From contig NZ_VDMA02000040.1 of assembly GCF_006334915.2 (NCBI RefSeq), positions 1 to 42,377 on the forward strand: DNA of 42,377 nucleotides, written 5' to 3'. Of this stretch, positions 1-8,947 are shown piece after piece. Both the position numbers and the translations under genes were made by a program. This DNA comes from Microbispora catharanthi. Lineage in GTDB: Bacteria > Actinomycetota > Actinomycetes > Streptosporangiales > Streptosporangiaceae. A model generated the notes under the pieces. That model searched no databases and was not told where the DNA came from. It worked only from the letters and a program-made list of their open reading frames with translations. How positions within the stretch are numbered: position 1 is the first letter of the stretch; every line of letters starts with the position of its first letter.

Positions 1-212
1 GGTACGCCAACACGCTGCTGAAGGACAAGGTGCTCTTCGGCTCCGACTATCCGGTGATCACGCCGGACCGCTGGCTGGCCGACTTCGACAAGCTCGAGAT
101 CAAGCCCGAGGTCCGCCCGAAGATCCTTAAGGACAACGCCGTACGCCTGCTCGGGCTCGGCACCGGAGAAGGCGCGCAGGACGGCTCCGCGGAAGGGACG
201 GCAGGCACATGA
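1..212 (+). CDS. Amidohydrolase-2 family protein, C-terminal end (partial)
   Basis: Open at the left window edge and read in the frame whose first full codon is at base 3. The 69 visible residues start YANTLLKDK and contain FGSDYPV, the end-of-barrel motif of amidohydrolase-2 (TIM-barrel metal-dependent hydrolase) proteins, where the Asp is normally a metal ligand. The following segment with DNAVRLLGL is the usual last helix of that family. A short Gly/Ala/Glu-rich tail precedes the stop. The stop overlaps the ATG of the MaoC gene (ATGA), so the two are translationally coupled. The substrate cannot be told from the C-terminus; decarboxylases and lactonases share this fold. Confidence 0.8.
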   Translation, partial: YANTLLKDKVLFGSDYPVITPDRWLADFDKLEIKPEVRPKILKDNAVRLLGLGTGEGAQDGSAEGTAGT

Positions 213-667
213 CCATCACGGTGAACGGGCTCGACGAGATCAAGGCGCTGGCCGGCAGGGATCTCGGCCACAGCGGCTGGCTGGAGATCACCCAGGAGCG
301 GGTGAACACCTTCGCCGACGCCACCGACGACCACCAATGGATCCACGTCGATCCCGTGCGGGCCGCGGACGGGCCGTTCGGCGGCCCGATCGCCCACGGC
401 TACCTGACGCTGTCCCTGGTCATCCCGCTCTTCAACGAGCTGCTGGAGGTCCGGGGTGTGAAGATGAGCATCAACTACGGCCTGGAGAAGGTCCGCTTCC
501 CCAGCCCGGTGAAGGTCGGCGGCAAGATCCGCCTCGCCGCCGCCGTCGTCTCCGTCGAGGACGTCCCCGGCGACGGCGTCCAGATGCTGCTCGACTTCAC
601 CGTCGAGACCGACGGCTCCGCCAAGCCCGCCTGCGTGGCGTGTGTGATCTACCGGCACTACGCCTGA
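209..667 (+). CDS. MaoC-like (R)-specific hydratase
   Basis: A 152-residue single hot-dog-fold protein, the usual length for a MaoC-like dehydratase. The hydratase motif is visible around residues 36-66: FADATDDHQWIH followed by GPIAHGYLTLS, holding the Asp and His that activate water in (R)-specific enoyl-CoA hydratases. It probably hydrates or dehydrates an acyl-CoA in the cytosol. It overlaps the upstream amidohydrolase by four bases, which ties it to that operon rather than to the genes that follow. A strong hairpin at 710-742 ends the transcript. Family assignment is firm; the CoA substrate is unknown. Confidence 0.88.
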   Translation: MTITVNGLDEIKALAGRDLGHSGWLEITQERVNTFADATDDHQWIHVDPVRAADGPFGGPIAHGYLTLSLVIPLFNELLEVRGVKMSINYGLEKVRFPSPVKVGGKIRLAAAVVSVEDVPGDGVQMLLDFTVETDGSAKPACVACVIYRHYA

Positions 668-709
668 CATCCCAGCTGACGCCCGGCGGCTGAGGGCCGT
701 TTCCACCGT

Positions 710-742
710 ACGACCCGGCGACCGCCCCGGTCGCCGGGTCGT
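710..742 (+). terminator. Intrinsic terminator hairpin after the MaoC gene
   Basis: A perfect 14-bp inverted repeat (ACGACCCGGCGACC at 710-723 and its complement at 729-742) encloses a 5-nt loop, 43 bases after the MaoC stop. There is no clear U-tract, as is common in high-GC actinomycetes. Confidence 0.75.
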
Positions 743-746
743 CCGC

Positions 747-766
747 GTTTGTTCTCATCCACAAAC
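747..766. promoter_or_regulatory. Inverted repeat GTTTGT-N8-ACAAAC, operator candidate
   Basis: A perfect 6-bp inverted repeat with an 8-nt spacer sits in the AT-richest part of the 213-bp gap before the agmatinase-like gene at 881. Its size suits a dimeric HTH repressor. No regulator gene is adjacent, so its function is inference only. Confidence 0.35.
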
Positions 767-880
767 CTGCCCCTGACTCTCCGTTGTTGCACCAATTGCC
801 GGTTTAGTCCGATTGCGTGCAGACTTGCCGATCCATAGGCCCCTGACCTGGGGCTTCGCGGCGGAGAGAAAGGATCAGGC

Positions 881-1828
881 ATGAGCGTGCCCCGGGGGCC
901 CGTCGATTCCTCACGGGTTCCGCGATTCGCCGGACCGGCCACCTTCGCGCGGCTGCCGCGGCTGGACGAGGTCGAGCACGCCGATGTGGCGGTGGTGGGC
1001 GTGCCGTTCGACAGCGGGGTCTCCTACCGCCCCGGCGCCCGGTTCGGCCCCTCGGCCGTCCGCGAGGCCAGCCGCCTGCTCCGGCCGTACCACCCGGGCC
1101 TGGACGTCTCGCCGTTCGCCGAGATGCAGGTGGCGGACGCGGGCGACATCGCGTGCAACCCGTTCGACATCCGCGAGGCGGTCGAGACCGTCGAGGAGGC
1201 CGCCTCCGGGCTGATGGAGGGCGGCACCCGGCTGGTCACGATCGGCGGCGACCACACGATCGCGCTGCCGCTGCTGCGGGCGGCCGCCCGGAGGCACGGC
1301 CCGGTCGCGCTGCTGCACTTCGACGCGCATCTCGACACCTGGGACACCTACTTCGGGGCCGAGTACACCCATGGCACGCCGTTTCGCCGGGCGGTCGAGG
1401 AGGGCATCCTCGACACCGAGGCGGTGTGCCATGTCGGCACCCGCGGCCCGCTGTACGGCAAGAAGGACCTCGACGACGACCGCCGGCTGGGTTTCGGCAT
1501 CGTGACCAGCGCCGACGTGATGCGCCGGGGCGTGGACGAGGTGGCCGACGCGCTGCGGCAGCGGATCGGGGGCCGCCCGCTCTATCTCTCGATCGACATC
1601 GACGTGCTCGACCCGGCGCACGCGCCCGGCACCGGCACTCCCGAGGCCGGCGGGCTGACGAGCCGGGAACTGCTGGAGATCCTGCGCGGCCTCGTCGGCG
1701 CCGATCTGGTCGGCGCCGACGTCGTGGAGGTCGCGCCCGCCTACGACCACGCCGAGATCACCTCCGTCGCGGCCTCCCACGTGGCCTACGACCTGATCGG
1801 CCTGCTCGCACTCAAGGAGGAGAAGTGA
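881..1828 (+). CDS. Agmatinase/ureohydrolase family protein
   Basis: A 315-residue protein of the arginase/agmatinase superfamily, which hydrolyses guanidino groups to urea plus an amine with a dinuclear Mn centre. All signature metal motifs are present: GGDHT (His125), DAHLD (Asp148, His150, Asp152) and SIDIDVLDPAHAPGTGTPE (Asp239, Asp241). The ATG at 881 follows a purine-rich site (GAGAAAGGA). The gene opens an operon with GTGA overlaps; its stop overlaps the GTG of the dimethylformamidase-like gene. Family members act on agmatine, guanidinobutyrate, guanidinopropionate and other guanidines. The neighbours here (amidase-like enzyme, cupin, permease, PHP hydrolase) are not polyamine genes, so I do not assign it as SpeB. 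Family sure, substrate open. Confidence 0.9.
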   Translation: MSVPRGPVDSSRVPRFAGPATFARLPRLDEVEHADVAVVGVPFDSGVSYRPGARFGPSAVREASRLLRPYHPGLDVSPFAEMQVADAGDIACNPFDIREAVETVEEAASGLMEGGTRLVTIGGDHTIALPLLRAAARRHGPVALLHFDAHLDTWDTYFGAEYTHGTPFRRAVEEGILDTEAVCHVGTRGPLYGKKDLDDDRRLGFGIVTSADVMRRGVDEVADALRQRIGGRPLYLSIDIDVLDPAHAPGTGTPEAGGLTSRELLEILRGLVGADLVGADVVEVAPAYDHAEITSVAASHVAYDLIGLLALKEEK

Positions 1829-3474
1829 GCGACACGAACGCGACGAAGGGGCTCCCCGCCGCCTTCGCCTGGTCCCCGAAGGGCTGGCCCTCCGAGCGTG
1901 CCTTCGGCACGCCCGGCGCGGCCGAGGTGTGGTGCTACACCGACCGGTTCTCGTACTTCCCGGGGGAGACCGTCCGCTTCCATCTCAGCGCGAGCGTCCC
2001 GTCCTTCGACCTGGAGGTGGTCCGCGACGGGCTGGAGCCGCGCGTCGTCTGGTCGCGCGACGGGCTGTCGGCGGGCCGGTTCGAGGCGCCGGCCGACGCC
2101 CACGCGGTCGGCTGCGGCTGGCCGGTGGGGCTGGAGCTGGAGATTCCGGACGACTGGCGGAGCGGTTTCTACATCGTCACCGTGCGCGCGGTCACGCCGT
2201 CGGGCGAACTGTGGGAGCGCGAGCACTTCTTCGTGGTCAAGGCGCCGGCCGGGCGACGTTCCCCCGCCGCGCTCGTGCTGACCACGGGCACGATGCTGGC
2301 CTACAACGACTGGGGCGGCGCGAACCACTACCGCGGCCTCGGCGACGACCCGCGTTCCGACAACGGATCGCCGCTGGCCTCGACGCAGCGCCCGATCGCC
2401 CGGGGCATGATCCGCAAGCCGGCGGGCGCGCCCCGGGAGGCCAACCCCGGCACGCTGCCGATCAACGGCGCTCCCCGCTACCCCTCGTACGAGTGGGCGC
2501 GCCTGTTCGGATACAGCCGCCACCACGCCGACGCGTTCTGGGCGACCTACGAGCGGCACTTCGTGGTGTGGGCCGAGCGCAACGGCTACGAGATCGACTA
2601 CCTGACCCAGCACGACCTGCACTTCGACCCCCACGCGCTGGACGGCTACTCCTGCGCCGTCGTCGCCGGGCACGACGAGTACTGGTCGTGGCGCATGCGC
2701 GACACGGTCGACGCGTTCGTGGACGCCGGCGGCAACCTGGCCAGGTTCGGCGGCAACTACCAGTGGCAGGTGCGGCTCAGCGACGACGGGGCCACGCAGT
2801 ACTGCTACCGCCTGCCGTCGCTCGACCCCGAGGCGGCCGAGACGCCGCACCTGGCCACCACGGTGTGGGAGGCGAAGTCGGTCGGACGGCCGGGCGCCAC
2901 CACCATCGGGCTCAACGGCCTCGGCGGGATCTACAACCGCTACGGCGTCGCCACTCCCCGCTCGTCGGGAGGCTTCACGGTCTACCGGCCGCACCACTGG
3001 GCGTTCGAGGGGACCGACCTCTACTACGGCGACCTGCTCGGCGGGCCGCCGTACTTCCTGGCGGCCTTCGAGCTCGACTCGGTCGAGTACACCTTCCGGC
3101 GCGGCCTGCCGTACCCCACGTTCGAGGACGGCGCCCCGGAGACGCTGGAGATCCTGGCTCTCGCCCCGGCCGTACGCGGGGAGGAGGACCGCTTCGGCGG
3201 CCGGGTGCCGATCGGCGGGCCGGAGGAAGAGGTCTACAACTACAACGCGGACCTCGGCGACGACCTGCCCGGCTACGTGCACGAGGGCGAGATGCGGGGC
3301 GCCGGGATGATCGCGGCGTTCACCCGCGGCGACGGCGAGGTCTTCAACGGCGGCACCACCGAGTGGTCCCACGTGCTCAGCCTCGGCGACCCCTTCGTCG
3401 AGCGCATCACCCACAACGTCCTGCGCCGCTTCGGCCTGCGCGGTCCCTTCGAACACCAGGGGGTGGCGTCGTGA
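1825..3474 (+). CDS. N,N-dimethylformamidase large-subunit-like protein
   Basis: A 549-residue protein. The GTG at 1825 overlaps the agmatinase stop and has an AAGGAGGAG ribosome site at 1813-1821, which decides the start. The body resembles the large (beta) subunit of N,N-dimethylformamidase: a beta-sandwich N-terminal part (YFPGETVRFHLS), a glutamine-amidotransferase-like core with LTTGTMLAYNDWGGANHY and AGHDEYWSW, and a C-terminus with NGGTTEWSHVLS. Characterised dimethylformamidase uses a mononuclear iron held by two Tyr and one Glu; I have not mapped those residues. No small subunit is encoded nearby. It may hydrolyse an amide produced or imported by this operon. It looks cytosolic, with no signal peptide. 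Confidence 0.75.
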   Translation: MSDTNATKGLPAAFAWSPKGWPSERAFGTPGAAEVWCYTDRFSYFPGETVRFHLSASVPSFDLEVVRDGLEPRVVWSRDGLSAGRFEAPADAHAVGCGWPVGLELEIPDDWRSGFYIVTVRAVTPSGELWEREHFFVVKAPAGRRSPAALVLTTGTMLAYNDWGGANHYRGLGDDPRSDNGSPLASTQRPIARGMIRKPAGAPREANPGTLPINGAPRYPSYEWARLFGYSRHHADAFWATYERHFVVWAERNGYEIDYLTQHDLHFDPHALDGYSCAVVAGHDEYWSWRMRDTVDAFVDAGGNLARFGGNYQWQVRLSDDGATQYCYRLPSLDPEAAETPHLATTVWEAKSVGRPGATTIGLNGLGGIYNRYGVATPRSSGGFTVYRPHHWAFEGTDLYYGDLLGGPPYFLAAFELDSVEYTFRRGLPYPTFEDGAPETLEILALAPAVRGEEDRFGGRVPIGGPEEEVYNYNADLGDDLPGYVHEGEMRGAGMIAAFTRGDGEVFNGGTTEWSHVLSLGDPFVERITHNVLRRFGLRGPFEHQGVAS

Positions 3475-3851
3475 ACGACCGGCGGACCCCGGCGGGCATC
3501 GACGCCGTCCGGGCGATCACGGCGGAGAACGGCGAGCGCTTCGTGCCCCCGCTGAGCGACTACCATCTGCTGTCCGCCGAGTGGACGGAGGCGGAGTTCC
3601 GCGTCTTCGGCGGCGGCGCGAGCGCGTTCACCGGCGGTTTCTGGAGAGGCGAGCCCGGTGCCGTGCGGTTCGACTCCTGGCCCTATGACGAGATCTGCTT
3701 CGTCCTCAAGGGCCGCGTCGCCGTGGAGGACGAGTCCGGGCGGCGCAAGGAGTTCGGCCCGGGGGAGTCGTTCCACATCCCGCAGGGCTTCCGCGGCGAC
3801 TGGATCACCCTGGAGCCGAGCGAGAAGGTCTTCGTCGCGGTCAGCCGCTGA
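3471..3851 (+). CDS. Small single-domain cupin (EutQ/DUF861-like)
   Basis: A 126-residue protein. Its GTG at 3471 overlaps the previous stop (GTGA). One beta-barrel cupin domain covers about residues 55-120, with FDSWPYDEICFVLKG and a second motif FGPGESFHIPQGFRG. These resemble EutQ/(S)-ureidoglycine aminohydrolase-like cupins; the first motif has a Glu but lacks the usual pair of metal-binding His. It could be an enzyme acting on a ureido or amide product, or a binding protein. Position in the operon suggests a role in the same pathway. Family clear, activity unknown. Confidence 0.75.
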   Translation: MNDRRTPAGIDAVRAITAENGERFVPPLSDYHLLSAEWTEAEFRVFGGGASAFTGGFWRGEPGAVRFDSWPYDEICFVLKGRVAVEDESGRRKEFGPGESFHIPQGFRGDWITLEPSEKVFVAVSR

Positions 3852-3927
3852 GCTGCTCCCCTTTCCCGCCTTCGGGCCCCACCTGCCTCCAGCCCCGAGC
3901 CGACCCGCAGTAAGGAGCACACACACC

Positions 3928-5418
3928 ATGCCAGGTCATCCCCCCGGGAGCTCCGCGAGCGCGCCCGACTCCCTGGCCAGCAACGCCATGGGGACCAAGG
4001 ATCTCGTCTTCACGGTCCTGGCCGCGCTGGCCCCGCTGACGCTCATCGTCGCGGTCGCCCCCCTGCACTTCCTCAAGGGCGGCGCCGCCGTCCCCGGCGG
4101 CTACCTGGTCGCCGGGGTGGTCATGGCGCTGTTCGCCGTCGGTTTCATGACCATGAGCCGCTACGTCCGCAACGCGGGAGCGTTCTACGCCACCATCTCG
4201 CGCGGCCTGGGCAAGCCGGCGGGCTCGGGCGCGGCGATGCTCGCCGTCGTCGCCTACAACGCCCTGCAGATCAGCACGTACGGCGCGCTCGGCGTGTACG
4301 CCAACGAGACGTTCAAGAACTACTTCCACCGGGACGTGCCGTGGTGGGTGTTCGCGATCGTCGGCCTGATCTTCGTGGGGTGGCTCGGATACCGGGGGAT
4401 CCACACCAGCGCCCGGATCCTCGGGACCCTGCTGGTGCTGGAGACGGTCGTGCTCGTCGTGCTGGCGGCCTACGTCCTGGCGAAGGGCGGCTCCGGTGAC
4501 TGGTCCGCCGAGTCGTTCGCGCCCAGCAGGGTCTTCGACCCGGGCAACGGGGCGATGTTCGCCCTGGTCGCCGGGGCGTTCATGGGCTTCGAGGCCACCG
4601 CGATCTTCAGCGAGGAGGCGCGGGGCGGCATCCGTACGGTCCGCCGGGCGACCTACATCGCCGTCGGGTTCATCGCCGTCTTCTACGCCTTCATCACCTG
4701 GGTCATCGTGATGGCCTACGGCGTCGACAAGATCGGGCCTGCGGCCGAGGCCGACCCGGTCAACCTCGTCGTCGCCGTCTTCGACAGGTACGTGCCCGCC
4801 CCGATCACCGAGGTGATGCACATCCTGCTGCTGACCAGCGCGTTCGCCGCGCTGCTCGCGCTGCACAACGCGGCCAACCGCTACTTCTACGCGATGGGCC
4901 GCGAGGGTCTGCTGCCCCGCGCGCTCGGCCGCACCCACCCGCGGACCAAGGCCCCCTTGACGGCCGGTCTCGTGCAGACCGTGCTCGCGGCCGCGGCCGT
5001 CGTCGTGTTCGCGGTCTTCGGGATCGACCCCTACCTGGGGCTGCTGCTGTGGGGCAGCGCGCTCGGGTTCCTCGGGATCATCTGCCTGTGGGCGTTCTGC
5101 TCCCTGGCGATCATCCGCTTCCTGCGCCGGCAGGCGCCCGAGGCGGGGATCTTCCGGACCACGATCGCCCCCGGGCTCAGCTTCGCCGCCCTGGCCGTGG
5201 TGCTCTTCCTCGTCCTGAGCAACCTGCCGCTGCTGACCGGCGCCGGCACCACCACCAACATCCTGATCGTCGGTCTCGGCGTGGCCGCCGTCGTCGCCGG
5301 CGTGACCAGGGCCCTGTACCTGCGGGCCCGCGCACCCCGGCTCTACGCCGGACTGGCCCAGACGTCCGTCGACGAACCGCCCGCGGGGCGGAGAGAGCCC
5401 GCCATCGGAAATGCCTGA
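3928..5418 (+). CDS. APC-superfamily amino acid/amine permease
   Basis: A 496-residue integral membrane protein with about 12 hydrophobic segments. The start is the ATG at 3928, preceded by TAAGGAG at 3911-3917; the open frame runs further upstream but without ribosome-site support. The first helix and the GAFMGFEATAIFSEEARGGIRTVRRAT stretch (conserved Glu after helix 6) are typical of APC amino acid/amine permeases. It probably imports the nitrogen compound processed by the surrounding enzymes. The stop overlaps the start of the PHP metallohydrolase gene, so transporter and hydrolase are coupled. Substrate not predictable. Confidence 0.88.
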   Translation: MPGHPPGSSASAPDSLASNAMGTKDLVFTVLAALAPLTLIVAVAPLHFLKGGAAVPGGYLVAGVVMALFAVGFMTMSRYVRNAGAFYATISRGLGKPAGSGAAMLAVVAYNALQISTYGALGVYANETFKNYFHRDVPWWVFAIVGLIFVGWLGYRGIHTSARILGTLLVLETVVLVVLAAYVLAKGGSGDWSAESFAPSRVFDPGNGAMFALVAGAFMGFEATAIFSEEARGGIRTVRRATYIAVGFIAVFYAFITWVIVMAYGVDKIGPAAEADPVNLVVAVFDRYVPAPITEVMHILLLTSAFAALLALHNAANRYFYAMGREGLLPRALGRTHPRTKAPLTAGLVQTVLAAAAVVVFAVFGIDPYLGLLLWGSALGFLGIICLWAFCSLAIIRFLRRQAPEAGIFRTTIAPGLSFAALAVVLFLVLSNLPLLTGAGTTTNILIVGLGVAAVVAGVTRALYLRARAPRLYAGLAQTSVDEPPAGRREPAIGNA

Positions 5419-7951
5419 TCACGACACCTTCAGTTGCCGGGGCTACAGCCCGCTCGACCTGGCCGGGGTGCTCAACGCGCCCCGCTCGGTCCTCGACGAC
5501 GGCGACTCCTATCCGCTCGGGCCGCGTACGCTCTACGGCCTGCCGTTCCTGTTCGGCGACGAAGGGAACGCGGGCGCGGCGCTGCTGCGCGTGGGCGGGC
5601 CCGGCCCGGCGGCCGTCACCGTGCCGGTGGACCGCGCGTTCACGTGGATGGTGGTCGCTCATGCCCTGGAGTCCCCGGACCTGTTCGACGGGCAGATGGC
5701 CGGCCAGCTCTGCGGGCACTACACGCTCGTCTACGACGACGGGACCACCGAGCGGCTGCCGGTGCGCCAGCGCCTGGAGATCGGGCCCACGCCCCGGCTG
5801 TGGAGCGACCGCGCCATTCCGCTCGACTGGGGGCAGACCCCGTTCCTGGCCGTCCCCGACGCCCAGCACCGGCTCATGCCGCGCACCAACGGGCGTTTCG
5901 ACGCCGCCGGGGCCCGGTTCGTCGACATCGACGACCCGCAGGCCCGGTCGCCGTACGTCCTGCCCTACCGGTTCTACCTGTGGCCCTGCCGCAACCCCCG
6001 CCCGGGCGCGACGGTCCGCGCCCTGGAGATCCACTCGGCGGGCCCGGCCATCCTCGTCGGCGCGCTGACCACCAGCGAGCTCGACGAGGACCCCTTCGGG
6101 CGTACGGTGTGGCGCGACGTCCTGCTCGACCTCGACCCGCCGGTGGGGCCGATCTCGGAGGACCTGGCGGTGACCGTCGACAGGGGATCGGCGACCTACG
6201 TCTACCGCACGGTCGGCTCCGGCGAGGCGGCCGCGGGGGGCACGCCGGCCTGGGGGACACCGGTGGAGGAGCATCACCAGGGCTACGTACGCGTCGCCGC
6301 CACCCCGTCGGCGCGGCTGACGCTCACCCGCGGGGAGGCGGTGATCAGCGCCTGCGGATGGGGGGAACTGCTCACCGCCGGGCGGCACAGCGACGCCGGG
6401 GTCACCTGGCGCGTCCCCGACGCCGGGCGGGCCTGGGTGCGCACCACGGTCAGGGACGCGGCGACCGGTGAGCCGATCCCGTGCCGCATCCACTTCCGTT
6501 CCGCCGACGGGGTGCCCTACCCTCCGCACGGGCATCACGGGCACATCAACTCCGACGGCAACACCTGGAACCTCGACATCGGCGGCGACGTCCGCCTCGG
6601 CACCACGACCTACTCCTACATCGACGGCACCTGCGAGGGCTGGCTGCCGCTGGGCGAGGTCACGGTCGAGGCGGCTCGCGGGTTCGAGTACGAGCCGCTG
6701 CACACCACCGTCACCATCAGGCCGGGCCAGACCGAGCTCGAGCTGACGCTGGCCAGGGTGACGGACCTGGCCGCCGACGGCTGGTACAGCGGCGACACCC
6801 ATGTGCACTTCGTCTCGACACTCGGCGCGGAGCTGGAGGCCCGCGGCGAGGACGTCCGGGTCGCCAACCTGCTGCTCAGCCAGTGGGGGCACCTGTTCAC
6901 CAACACCGAGGAGTTCACCGGGCACCCGCACACCTCCCACGACGGGCACACGCACGTGTTCGCCGGTCAGGAGAACCGCAGCGGCATGCTCGGCCACATC
7001 AACCTGCTCGGCCTGCGCCGCCCGATCATGCCGTGGTGCACCGGCGGCGCCGAGGAGTCGGAACTCGGCGGCGGCCTGGAGACCACGCTGTCCCACTGGG
7101 CCGACGAATGCCATGAGCAGGGCGGCACCGTCGTGCTGGCGCACTTCCCCGTGCCCAACGGCGAGGCCGCGGCCCTGCTCGCCACCGGCAGGCTCGACGC
7201 CGTCGAGATGATCGCCTACGACCCCTACAACATCCAGGAGTACTACCGCTACCTCGACGCCGGCTACCGGATCACCCTGGTGGGCGGCACGGACAAGATG
7301 AGCAGCGAGGTGCCGATCGGCCTCATCCGCACGTACGCGCACGTGCCGGCGGACGAGGAGTTCGACTACTGGGCCTGGTGCCGGGCCGTCCGGGAGGGCG
7401 CGACCTTCGTCACCAGCGGGCCGCTCCTGTGGCTCGGCGTGGACGGCCGCCGGCCGGGCGAGGACGCCCGCGTGCCCGCGAGCGGCACCGTCCGCGTCGA
7501 GGCACGCGTTCAGTCGATCTTCGACGTCGACCGGCTCGAGATCGTGGTCAACGGCCACGTCGTCGCCGAGCGCCGGATCGGCACTCCCGGCCGCACGCTC
7601 GAACTGACCGCGGACGTGCCCGTGACCGAGGACAGCTGGATCGCCGCGCGTTGCTACGGCCCGGGCGCCGGCGTCGCCCGCCACCACGACGTGTGGGCCA
7701 GGCCGATCATGGCGCACACGTCTCCGGTCTACCTGCGCACGGGCGAGGAGTACGCCCGGTTCGACGCGGCCACGGTCGACCACATGCTGAACCTCGTTGA
7801 CGGCTCCCTCGCCTACATCGACGAGCGCAGCCGGCGTCTGTGGCCCGGCCAGGTCTGCCATCGGCACGGGCAGGAGGATCATCTGGCCTTCCTGCGGGCG
7901 CCGTTCCTGCAGGCCCGCGAACTGCTGCGGGAGCGCCGGGCCGCCACCTGA
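5411..7951 (+). CDS. CehA/McbA-family PHP-type metallohydrolase
   Basis: A large 846-residue protein whose ATG lies inside the end of the permease gene. The C-terminal half carries a PHP-like metal site: GDTHVHF (His463, His465), then SHDGHTHVFAGQE, VVLAHFP and a late VGGTDKMSSEVPIG. This matches CehA/McbA metallohydrolases, a family that includes carbaryl (carbamate ester) hydrolases. The N-terminal 450 residues form beta-rich accessory domains with no motif I recognise. It has no signal peptide. Within this operon it would hydrolyse an ester, carbamate or amide. It is the last gene before a strong terminator. Family fairly sure; substrate unknown. Confidence 0.82.
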   Translation: MPDHDTFSCRGYSPLDLAGVLNAPRSVLDDGDSYPLGPRTLYGLPFLFGDEGNAGAALLRVGGPGPAAVTVPVDRAFTWMVVAHALESPDLFDGQMAGQLCGHYTLVYDDGTTERLPVRQRLEIGPTPRLWSDRAIPLDWGQTPFLAVPDAQHRLMPRTNGRFDAAGARFVDIDDPQARSPYVLPYRFYLWPCRNPRPGATVRALEIHSAGPAILVGALTTSELDEDPFGRTVWRDVLLDLDPPVGPISEDLAVTVDRGSATYVYRTVGSGEAAAGGTPAWGTPVEEHHQGYVRVAATPSARLTLTRGEAVISACGWGELLTAGRHSDAGVTWRVPDAGRAWVRTTVRDAATGEPIPCRIHFRSADGVPYPPHGHHGHINSDGNTWNLDIGGDVRLGTTTYSYIDGTCEGWLPLGEVTVEAARGFEYEPLHTTVTIRPGQTELELTLARVTDLAADGWYSGDTHVHFVSTLGAELEARGEDVRVANLLLSQWGHLFTNTEEFTGHPHTSHDGHTHVFAGQENRSGMLGHINLLGLRRPIMPWCTGGAEESELGGGLETTLSHWADECHEQGGTVVLAHFPVPNGEAAALLATGRLDAVEMIAYDPYNIQEYYRYLDAGYRITLVGGTDKMSSEVPIGLIRTYAHVPADEEFDYWAWCRAVREGATFVTSGPLLWLGVDGRRPGEDARVPASGTVRVEARVQSIFDVDRLEIVVNGHVVAERRIGTPGRTLELTADVPVTEDSWIAARCYGPGAGVARHHDVWARPIMAHTSPVYLRTGEEYARFDAATVDHMLNLVDGSLAYIDERSRRLWPGQVCHRHGQEDHLAFLRAPFLQARELLRERRAAT

Positions 7952-7975
7952 TCGGCGCCGCCCGCGCGATCCCGT

Positions 7976-8017
7976 ACGGCTGCCGCCCGGTTCGCTCCAC
8001 GGGTGGGCGGCAGCCGT
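7976..8017. terminator. Bidirectional terminator between convergent genes
   Basis: Perfect 13-bp stem (ACGGCTGCCGCCC at 7976-7988, complement at 8005-8017) with a 16-nt loop. It lies between the PHP hydrolase stop on the plus strand and the stop of the sigma-factor remnant on the minus strand, and can serve both. Confidence 0.75.
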
Positions 8018-8063
8018 CCTGGTCCAAGCCAGAGGTCGGCCACGGCTGTTCGGCCACCGGTGT

Positions 8064-8723
8064 TCACCGCAGGGTGAGCGGGGTCTCGAATCCGATCCGG
8101 GTCAGCTTCTGTGGGTTGCGGACGTAGTAGAGGCCGGTGATACGGGCGTCCTCGACCCGGATCGCTATGACGCCGTCGATCTCGCCGTCCACCCGGAGGA
8201 TGAGCGCCGGGCCGCCGTTGACCATCGTGGGCTGAGCGTTGAGCGTGACGTCGGCCTTGCCGCTGCCGCCGACGATGAAGCGGGCCACCTTGCCGGCGCT
8301 GACGACGGGCCGCGGTGCGGCCTGCTTGACGCCGCCGCCGTCGCTCACCAAGACGACCTCGGGAGCGAGCACGTCAAGCGGGCCCTGCAGGTCGCCGGCT
8401 TCGAGCGCGCGCCGGAACGCCTCCAGGGCCGCCCGGGTCTCACCGGAGGAGACGGCCTCGCGGGGGCGGCGGGCGTCGACATGCCGCCGGGCGCGGTAGG
8501 CGATCTGGCGGACGGCCGCGGGGCTCTTGCCGACGGCGGCCGCGATCTCGTCGTAGCCGACGTCGAAGGCCTCGCGAAGCACGAAGACGGCGCGCTCGGT
8601 CGGCGACAGCGTCTCGAGGACGAGCATGAGCGCCATCGACAGACTCTCGGCGAGCTCGACGTCCTCGGCCGCGTCCGGCGCGGTGAGCAGCGGCTCGGGC
8701 AGCCAGGGGCCGAAATACGCCAT
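8064..8723 (-). pseudogene. ECF sigma factor (SigJ/ECF41-like) lacking region 2
   Basis: From the ATG at 8723 the 219 residues align with the second half of SigJ-type ECF sigma factors: the inter-domain FGPWLPEPLL segment, sigma region 4 (LSPTERAVFVLREAFDVGYDEIA, KSPAAVRQIAYRAR) and a C-terminal SnoaL-like domain ending in VRNPQKL. The whole sigma region 2 (the -10-binding and core-binding YRMLGS...EDVVQE part) is missing. Neither the upstream extension to 8930 nor the other frames contain it. The intact relative at 14336-15208 shows what is lost. Without region 2 it cannot be a normal sigma factor. I call it a 5'-truncated pseudogene; a shortened DNA-binding product remains possible. Confidence 0.75.
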
Positions 8724-8947
8724 GACGTGTCCCGCGCCCTGCTCGCGTGCTGTTTCACCCCCTAGACACGCAACCCGGCACGGATATAACAGCCACCGGA
8801 CGTGACCTGCGTCTCTCCGGCACGCGTGGCACAGCATGCCTGCGGCCGGTGGGTGCGCGGCCGGACAGGGTAGGTCGGAATGGAGGCCGAGGGCCGGGCA
8901 TGCGTGCGCCCGGACCGGGCTGCCCGCCATGCATATTGGGCAAAGTC

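Noticed and set aside
881..1828. Calling the ureohydrolase SpeB of polyamine synthesis
   Set aside because: Family motifs fit, but the operon contains no polyamine genes, so substrate-specific naming is not supported.
5177..7882. A 901-codon minus-strand open frame opposite the CehA/McbA-like gene
   Set aside because: Same shadow effect; no ribosome site, no recognisable domain, and it is antisense to a gene with an intact metal site.
8724..8930. Upstream extension of the sigma-factor remnant to the start codon at 8930
   Set aside because: The added residues (Cys/His/Pro-rich) are not sigma region 2 and overlap the promoter area of the transporter operon.
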